Of a DNA stretch of 64,000 nt, positions 57,521-64,000 are shown in pieces. How positions within the stretch are numbered: position 1 is the stretch's first letter; each line of letters starts with the position of its first letter. The translations under genes and the position numbers were made by a program. The stretch is from Haplomitrium mnioides (lineage: Eukaryota > Marchantiophyta > Haplomitriopsida > Calobryales). The notes beneath the pieces were generated by a model that did not search any database, was not told where the DNA came from, and saw only the letters and a program-made list of their open reading frames with translations. The stretch covers positions 38,396 through 102,395 of the forward strand of contig JBNGIS010016942.1 of the NCBI GenBank assembly GCA_049999725.1. Reading direction: 5' to 3'.

Positions 57521-58850
57521 ACTAGCTACTTTTACTTTTTTGGGTTCAAATGAGGTTAAAGTGTCTAACAAGCTAAGCATGCTCAAGTATGATTTGTAAA
57601 GGGAATCGTCAGATCGCCCTCAGTTTTTTGTTACATAGCTTGCACCTTAACTTGTTATATTAGTATATATTTTTTAATAATTTTACTTTTGTCTTTCTCT
57701 CTTTCTTTCCTTCCTCCCTTCTTCTTTCTTACTTCTTCTTTCTTACTCTATTTAATTCTTTTTTCCTCTTCAATTACTTGCTCTCTTCTCCATTCTACGT
57801 TGTGCAGCCACAATCAGAGGAGAGGGGAGCTGCAATCAGGCAGTCAGGGAGAATTTTGAGCAAGCAACTTGGAAGAATTAAGGAGAGGAAGGAGAGGATT
57901 CAGAAAGAATTCACGAGTTGAGCTGGGAGGAGAAGTTTAGAAGGAGAATTTCAAGAGAGAACTCAGAAGGGAAAGAGGACATAAAAAATCAAAGAGGAGA
58001 GAAGAAGAATTCAAAGAGGAGGAGAAGAATTCAGTGAGGAGGAAAAATTCAGAATTCAATAGGAGGAGAATTTTAGGAAAAGAGTTCAGAAAAAGAATTA
58101 TAGGAGGAATCTAGGCAAAGCGTAGAGGAATTCAAGAATAAGTGGAAGAATTCAAGAGAAATATGAGGGAAATTTTGAGGAATTCAGAGGCTAGGGAGGA
58201 GAAGACTTCAGGAGAGAATTCAAAGGCTTTAGAAATGTCATGCTCCTTTAGATTTCCCCCACGAATCACATTATCCCCACAAATCACATTTCTGAAGTTG
58301 AAAATCCTTTAGCAACATAGCCGTGTGATGCGGAGAAGGCAATGTTGTCTATCACCGTCTAAGATTGAGAAGGTCGAGCCATCAAACATTGTTGTCTCTT
58401 TTGCAGATCTACATGATGAGGTCGATAATGGAGTCAATGAAGATGTAGAAGAAGAAATTCAAGGAGGGGAGAGGAGTTGCCAAGATGAAGAGAGGAATTG
58501 CCAAGAGGCAAGGAGGGGAGAATTTCTAGTTGCTTTTGCTACTCCTCCTCCTCCTCCTCCTCTTAGATGCTTCCCCACCCATTCTAGAGACTTTGTAGCC
58601 ACTCCTTGTTTATCCATGTGTGCACACTTACTTACTTTATTACGCAGAGAAGGTGTTGCGCGACCTTTGCACCACCATTGTTGCATTCTTAAACATGGGA
58701 GGTCGGAAATATAATTAATAAGAGACTTTTTAAATAATAAGGCAGGGTCTAGGCTGCTGGCTTTGTAACGAAAACCTCGGGGTTATGTAAAAGGACTCTT
58801 TGTATAATGCTACATGCTAGTGAGTAAATAGTACTCACCGTTATATTTAT
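57521..58850. other. Purine-rich tract and intergenic DNA
   Basis: 57670-57790 is C/T-rich (TTTCTTCC runs). 57815-58250 is strongly A/G-rich on the plus strand, with GAATTCA recurring every 15-40 bases. A 129-codon frame at 58325-58714 has a short proline run (about 58545-58560) but no recognisable domain and no sign of being a gene. Confidence 0.6.
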
Positions 58851-59136
58851 TAATTATTATCTTGATGAATAAGGCTGAAACATTGTAGCAACCTGGTTAG
58901 TTATTAGGTCCCCGTTTTTTGCTGAATATAGTAAATGGTGAAAGGTAAAGTAATAGTAAATGAGTAAATGAGCAAAAATATATACAACCTGGCTAACACT
59001 TGCCAGTTTGACGGGAAAGAAGTCTGACTGCAAAGACGAGTGTTCCGTGATAAGACTGAAACGAACGGAAACTGAGGCTGGAGTTTTGCATTGCTTCGTC
59101 CCTTCTTCCCTCGCCCACAATAGCAATGCCACTGCA

Positions 59137-59142
59137 TATAAA
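59137..59142 (+). promoter_or_regulatory. Candidate TATA box of the laccase gene
   Basis: TATAAA lies 41 bases upstream of the chosen ATG. A transcription start 25-35 bases downstream would give a leader of only some 10-20 bases. An upstream in-frame ATG at 59126 would put the box inside the coding region and precede the signal peptide with a run of isoleucines, so I prefer 59183. Confidence 0.45.
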
Positions 59143-59182
59143 GAATCTCGGCTCGGTTCACGCGGTCATCATCATCATCATC

Positions 59183-61440
59183 ATGTCTCCCCTCCTCCTC
59201 GGCTTCGTCCATGCCTTCTTCCTCTCTACTCTTCTTCTTTCTGCTCATGCTTTCCGCGACACAAATGTCGTCAAGTATCACTTCAAGGCACGTTCTTCGC
59301 CTCAAACTGTTGTGTGTGCATTCATCGTTGACGAGTTTGGGAATGTATCAGTTGCTACAATGAATGTGCTTCTAACAGTTTTGCATTGTCATGTGATCAG
59401 GTCGCTTACATGAATATCACGCAGCTCGGTGTCACCAGGCAAATAGCTGCAGTGAACCATCAGTTCCCTGGACCAACCATTTACGCCAACGAAGGACAAC
59501 GAGTGCTCGTAACCGTAACGAATCACATCCGTGACAATTTGACAATCCATTGGTATGTGTGTACTATGTTTGTATCAAAATACGTCCGTCTCACAAAGTC
59601 AGAACGAGCAGTTTTGATTGTCAAGTGCGGCAGCAATATAGCATCAGTAGTTACGAATTCGGACTCATGAGCTTGGAAATGTCTGCAGGCATGGAATTCA
59701 TCAGCTTCTGTCGGGGTGGTCCGATGGTCCCGTGTACATAACACAATGTCCCATACAGACCGGACAAAAGTTTGTCTACAATTTCACAGTAACTGGACAG
59801 ACAGGAACATATTTCTATCATGCCCATAGTCGCTGGCTCGCTGGCACCGTTCATGGAGCCATAGTCATTCGGCCCTCTCTCTCGCCCTACGCTGCGATTG
59901 CCTGCGAAAAAATAGTTCTTCTCGGTACGCTTTCTATCTTATTGAGCGTCGAAGGGGTTAATATTCAGCGCATTCAAACTTTAGGCAGGACGAAATTTCG
60001 ATGAAAGTCTTAGTTTCTTACATTGATTGGCTTTGTCAACAGGAGAACTCTATTCAGAAAACATTGATGCGGTTGAGATGGACCTTCTAATAGATCAAAT
60101 TTCTGATAAACCCAGCGCTCTTTCGATTAATGGGCGACCAGGACCATTGTACAACGGCAGTCGAATCTCAGGTGTGATTATGCTCGAGCAAAACCCTCCA
60201 ATCTTGCAACTAATGTGTTCATCGAATGAAACTGACAATGCTTCATTGCTTCCATGGCAGATACGGAGACAATCCTCATTCACCAAGGAGAAAGATTTCT
60301 TATACGTGTTGTGAATGCTGCATTGAATTATGGGGCATTCTTCGGAGTTGCCAATCATAGCGTAGAAGTCGTGGAGGTGGACGGAAGCTATGTGAAGTCA
60401 TTTGTAACAGATATCGTTCATCTGGGACCTGGACAAACACTGAATGTGATTCTCACTGCAAACCAAAGTGCGGGCCAATACTACATGGCTGCTTCAACTT
60501 TCCTTTTCACCATTCCTTCAGTACTACCGTATGCATCTGCACCTGCTGCGGCAGTCATTCAATATCTTGAAACGCCAGTGGTGGGGTTAAATCCACCTGC
60601 GTTGCCTCTGTTTCCAGACAGACAAGATGAAAGATTTACAGTCGACTTTCAGGACAAACTCAAAGGATTCGGTCCCCGGGTCTTGAATGATCTTGGTGTG
60701 ATGAGTGTGGTCGACAAAAGTCTCCATGTGATTGCCGGGTTTGGATTCAATAAGTGTCACCAAGGCCGTCACTGCGTATTGAATAATCCAGGCGTCGGAT
60801 TGTCCGAATTGGTCACTTACTTTAATAATGTTTCTTACGTAGACACAGACATTGCACTGCTGCAGGCTCACTACTTCAACATCCCTGGAGTGTTTCAACT
60901 TGATTTCCCTCAAAATCCTCCACCAACATTGAACATTACATCAGAAGTCGGCACGCAGGTTCTGCAAGCTTCAAAAGTCATCGAGATCGCATACGATAGT
61001 CTTGTTCAGATGACTATCCAGAATGGTTTTGGTTTGGGAGTAGAAGGCCATCCTTTTCATTTACATGGGCATTCCTTCTACGTTCTTGGACAAGGTTTTG
61101 GTTTATTCAATGAGGCCACTGCAAAGTTGAACATGTTCGATCCGCCCCTTCGACATACAATTCAAGTTCCTGGTAGAGGGTGGACCGTCATTCGATTTAG
61201 AGCTAATAATCCTGGTAAGATTTTGCTGCAAAAATGTGTGTTTGTGTGTGCGTAGCATATATTTTCTTCAAATTGCTATGAGGGCTAACCAAAGTTTGGG
61301 TGTGTGCAGGGATGTGGATACTACACTGCCACATATCGCGTCACTTTTCAACGGGCATGACGCTACCGATTCTAGTGCAAAATGGACATTGGCCGAGTGC
61401 AACTCTTCCTCCTCCACCCGACGATCTTCCCAAATGTTAG
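59183..61440 (+). CDS. Laccase (multicopper oxidase), six exons, 568 aa
   Basis: Secreted multicopper oxidase that uses O2 to oxidise phenolics such as monolignols and releases water. Exons: 59183-59287, 59401-59552, 59689-59924, 60043-60171, 60261-61214, 61310-61440; they sum to 1707 nt with phase kept at each junction. Introns 2-5 are GT-AG; intron 1 has a GC donor (AAG/GCACGT). An N-terminal signal peptide (residues 1 to about 23, leucine-rich, ending AHA) is followed by three cupredoxin domains. Copper ligands are complete: HWHG 85-88, HAH 130-132, HPFHLHGH 471-478, HCHISRH 531-537 with axial Met542. The C-terminus [11 protein letters not shown] is typical of plant laccases, as are exon sizes of 152 and 129 nt. 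N-glycosylation sequons are frequent. The only intact gene in the window. Intron positions are inferred from sequence, not from transcripts. Confidence 0.93.
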
Positions 61441-61476
61441 ACTGGCAAGTCAATTATGTCAATCTTTCAGTTTTCG

Positions 61477-61482
61477 AATAAA
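61477..61482 (+). terminator. Candidate polyadenylation signal of laccase
   Basis: AATAAA stands 37 bases after the stop codon. T-rich sequence follows. Such a short 3' UTR is possible in plants; later A-rich signals could also serve. Confidence 0.45.
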
Positions 61483-61499
61483 CTTTGTATACTTCAATT

Positions 61500-62510
61500 C
61501 AATTCTTGACATGCATTCATATTCCATTCATTGGCTGTAATGATGCAAGCCGTGTTTCAATTCCCCTATACAAATTTAGCGGGTGACACAATTGTATGTT
61601 TATTATAATCTTGTACTGTTGCGCGTTTTCAAACCGCCTTATCCGCAATCATTCTACAGTCATCTACTAAACTGAAGCAGCCCATTTCAAAATGTCGTCT
61701 CCAAATTTGGAATGTTGGAGTTTGGCAAGATTCTCACACTGAACTTAAAATGGAAACATTCCTCTGACTTCTGATCCACATAGTATTGTCAAACTTTCGT
61801 TAGGCGCGGAGGAAAACCGTGTCAAATCTCACGTATCTTTGACCTGTGTACATTCTAGCGTCATTGGCGTTTAGCATGATTTCCAAAGGTTTTGTCGTCG
61901 ACTGGGAATCATGAAAGTGTGATATTCACGAAGAGACTTACGTAAGACAATGCTGATGGCAAATTTGGTCGACTGTCGATTCAGAGTTTGTTTCCGACTA
62001 CGATTAAGAGAAAGAGATTACGAGCGATTGGGGAACACAGAAATGTTGATGATGGATTGCACCGAATGTGGAAGATCAGGCAACGTGTCCGATAAGGCAA
62101 AGCGACTTCATTAGAATATACTCCTCACCAAAAGCAACCGAGTTGTGAGATTTCGTAGACTTTGGCAGCGCGTAAACTTATCGTATTTGCAAACATTTAG
62201 CAATCATGTCTGGAACGCATTCCCCATCACTCTCGTTTTCCCTTCTGAAAGCAAACGCGTTCAATTTGTTGCTGCTGAGAAGTGGAGTGGATCTCTTGTT
62301 TGCTAAATGACATTCAAAGTCGTAGATGAAATTGTTCCCAAGTTGACTTCTTTTTTCTTTATTTTTAGTACTTGCTTAGTGGACAGAAGTTGACTTGACG
62401 GGAACTGTAAGATTCCCAATTTACTTGGTGAAACTTGGAATGCGTTGACTATCTGCCAAAGAAGGGAGATTCAAATTTTAGAGATAGGAGAGAGATGGAG
62501 ATAGCGGCTG
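61500..62510. other. Intergenic DNA downstream of laccase
   Basis: No coding or transposon homology is recognised on either strand. Confidence 0.5.
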
Positions 62511-62517
62511 GTAAGTT

Positions 62518-62740
62518 AGTTAGAGCTGTCTATTTAGCTAGGTTCCCAAGATTTAAGTGCTGGGGAGAGAGTTAGAGCTGCCAATTTAGCTAAGTTTGCA
62601 GATCAAGAGGCAGCCAATATAGTTAGAGCTGCACACTTAGCTAGGGTTTCAAGATGAAGAGGGTGGGAAGTCCAAATGTAGCTAAGTTTGCTTGGGAAGG
62701 AGATGGGAATGTAGTTAGAACAGCAATTTCAGTTACTTTG
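62518..62740. repeat. Degenerate tandem repeat
   Basis: AGTTAGAGCTG starts units at about 62518, 62570 and 62631, with a variant at 62712, and each of the first three is followed by TTAGCTAGG or TTAGCTAAG. A further TAGCTAAGTTTG lies near 62679. Spacing is about 40-60 bases. Confidence 0.75.
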
Positions 62741-63450
62741 GTTTGGGAAAGTTGAACAAGTATTTTTAATTTGTGTATGCTAATCTTTAAAGAAAGTAAG
62801 TAACTAAAGATTAAGTTTTTTAATGAAAGATTTCTTTATTTTGGAAATATCTTGAAAGTTTGCGACCAATAAATAGAAATGTTGCAAGGAGGGATCTAAC
62901 ACATGTAGACACCAGACACAATCCCAACCAACGAATACAAGAGCACTTGCAATAGCAAGAGGCACATAGCGACACAACTTTAGTGTTTATGGTCCTACGA
63001 GACTCTCTATTTTTGCCTTGCAAATTTGTTGGTGTTGAGTTCATATACCTTCAAGTCATACCAAAAAGAATGTAGGAGCTTGAAGATATATGAAATCATT
63101 TGTGCAAATCCTGAATTAGCCTTTGTCAAATCAATCTACAAGTACGTTGACATTTTTGCATGAGAATATGATAAGATGACGGGTATCTTAGAATGCATTT
63201 GTTGTTTTCAAATCAGGATTTTCACAAAGACATGACTAATTCACAAGCGTCATTATTACTTTAACCTGCAATATACAAATCTAGTCTAAGTAGACATTAC
63301 TTAAATGATGCACGCATGTTTTGTATCATATGTAAGACTCAATGATTGGGTTTCCCTCACTGTTGTAGCCTCTAAACAAGGCAGATCATAGAGGGTATAT
63401 GGGGATTTCAAGTCCTTGAACGCTACTACAATTTCCATAACATTTCTCTA
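62741..63450. other. AT-rich DNA without a recognised gene
   Basis: If the LTR to its right is real, this would be the 5' internal region of a minus-strand element. I see no gag or pol motif in it. Confidence 0.35.
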
Positions 63451-63453
63451 TTC

Positions 63454-63468
63454 TTTTCATTGATACCA
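63454..63468 (-). promoter_or_regulatory. Primer-binding site of a minus-strand LTR element
   Basis: The minus strand reads TGGTATCAATGAAAAG next to the LTR-like sequence, the initiator tRNA-Met type. Confidence 0.55.
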
Positions 63469-63469
63469 T

Positions 63470-63961
63470 ATTTAATAACATAGCTAGATGTAAGTGTTAT
63501 AGTTTTCTAGAAAGATTTTCGAGTTAGAACAACATAGACATACATCTAGATTTTTGACACTTCACGGTAGTCATCACAACTTAGAAATGTTATTTTTATA
63601 GCAAGTTAGTTTTAAGATATCACAATGCCTCACACGTTTTAGAGTGAACCATGATAATCTCATGATAACCCAAGTGATTTAAGAGGAACTCCACAATGAG
63701 AAGTGGGGCTATGAAGCCCTTCTATTTATACAAGAGAAGAAGGTGATATCCCCTTTACTTCACTTACAAGTCACTTCTAATTTAAGCCCTAAATGGCATC
63801 TTATCTTAGTTCTCTAAAAGTAATTTTGAAGGCAAGTAATATTATCCCACTTCAACCCTAAAAGTAACCTTATACCACTTCAGTTAAAGTAACTTCAAAG
63901 TCATGTAGTCTTAAAATGGTTTCAACTCTAAAAGTGATACTCTGCCACTTCCTTCACTCTT

Positions 63962-64000
<39 letters not shown>
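63470..64000 (-). repeat. Ty3-type LTR in reverse orientation, cut by the window end
   Basis: The reverse complement of 63690-63985 matches 47870-48100: recurring AAAAGTGA/TCACTTTTA words, a TATA box (TATTTATA on the plus strand at 63723-63730), AGCCCCACT and CACTTGGGTT in the same order. A (TA)n microsatellite occupies 63964-64000. Confidence 0.75.

Noticed and set aside
58325-58714. 129-codon frame upstream of laccase
   Set aside because: No recognisable domain, low-complexity ends and no promoter or splice context; kept only as a remark on the region.
59126-59182. Upstream in-frame ATG for the laccase
   Set aside because: It would add about 19 residues with an isoleucine run before the signal peptide and would contain the likely TATA box.
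1-64000. CRISPR arrays, rRNA, tRNA genes or bacterial operons
   Set aside because: None seen; the tandem repeats have no spacer structure, and the gene organisation is that of a plant nucleus.

Overview
This 64 kb window is nuclear DNA from a land plant with a large, transposon-rich genome. It holds one intact cellular gene, a multicopper laccase at 59183-61440 (+) with six exons. The rest is nested, mostly decayed LTR retrotransposons, AT microsatellites and assembly gaps (N runs at 2724-2733, 6970-6979, 28314-28713, 33139-33238, 40472-40481). The spliceosomal introns, the plant laccase architecture and the density of copia and Ty3 relics exclude a prokaryote. The laccase looks divergent from the seed-plant laccases I know, so a fern, lycophyte or gymnosperm is plausible, but I cannot place the species.

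Layout. 1-6.4 kb: fragments of one copia family ('family A') on both strands plus a second copia lineage at 4440-5260. 7.0-10.0 kb: a minus-strand copia element with both LTRs and a PBS but with most of gag-pol deleted. 11.4-15.4 kb: a minus-strand Ty3-type gag relic and, downstream of it, a long broken ORF with a coiled-coil C-terminus; a MITE-like foldback lies between them. 16.8-32.8 kb: a two-copy repeat ('R2') split by the family A element Copia-1 (17326-31511), which is itself interrupted by a gag-only element, E1 (21230-23807), and a giant solo LTR, E2 (26340-30241). 33.4-39.65 kb: Copia-2, a second family A copy. 39.7-45.5 kb: the second R2 copy, split by another giant solo LTR, E3 (41602-45294), with a perfect 5-bp target duplication. 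45.9-48.7 kb: a chromodomain Ty3 relic and its LTR. 48.7-57.5 kb: E4, with two ~3.5 kb LTRs around a 1.87 kb internal region that encodes only a gag-like zinc-knuckle protein. 57.5-64 kb: purine-rich DNA, the laccase gene, a degenerate tandem repeat, and a Ty3-type LTR facing the other way.

The most unusual system is the E family: non-autonomous elements with a gag-like ORF, a short internal domain and LTRs of 3.4-3.9 kb that occur as a full element, as solo LTRs and as a derivative whose LTRs have shrunk to 353 bp yet evidently still transposed. Their giant LTRs and the unusually long leader of copia family A share a recurring quasi-palindromic motif that known retroelement anatomy does not explain. 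Because the two R2 copies are each interrupted by a different element, each copy serves as the empty-site control for the other, so the order of insertion can be read directly.
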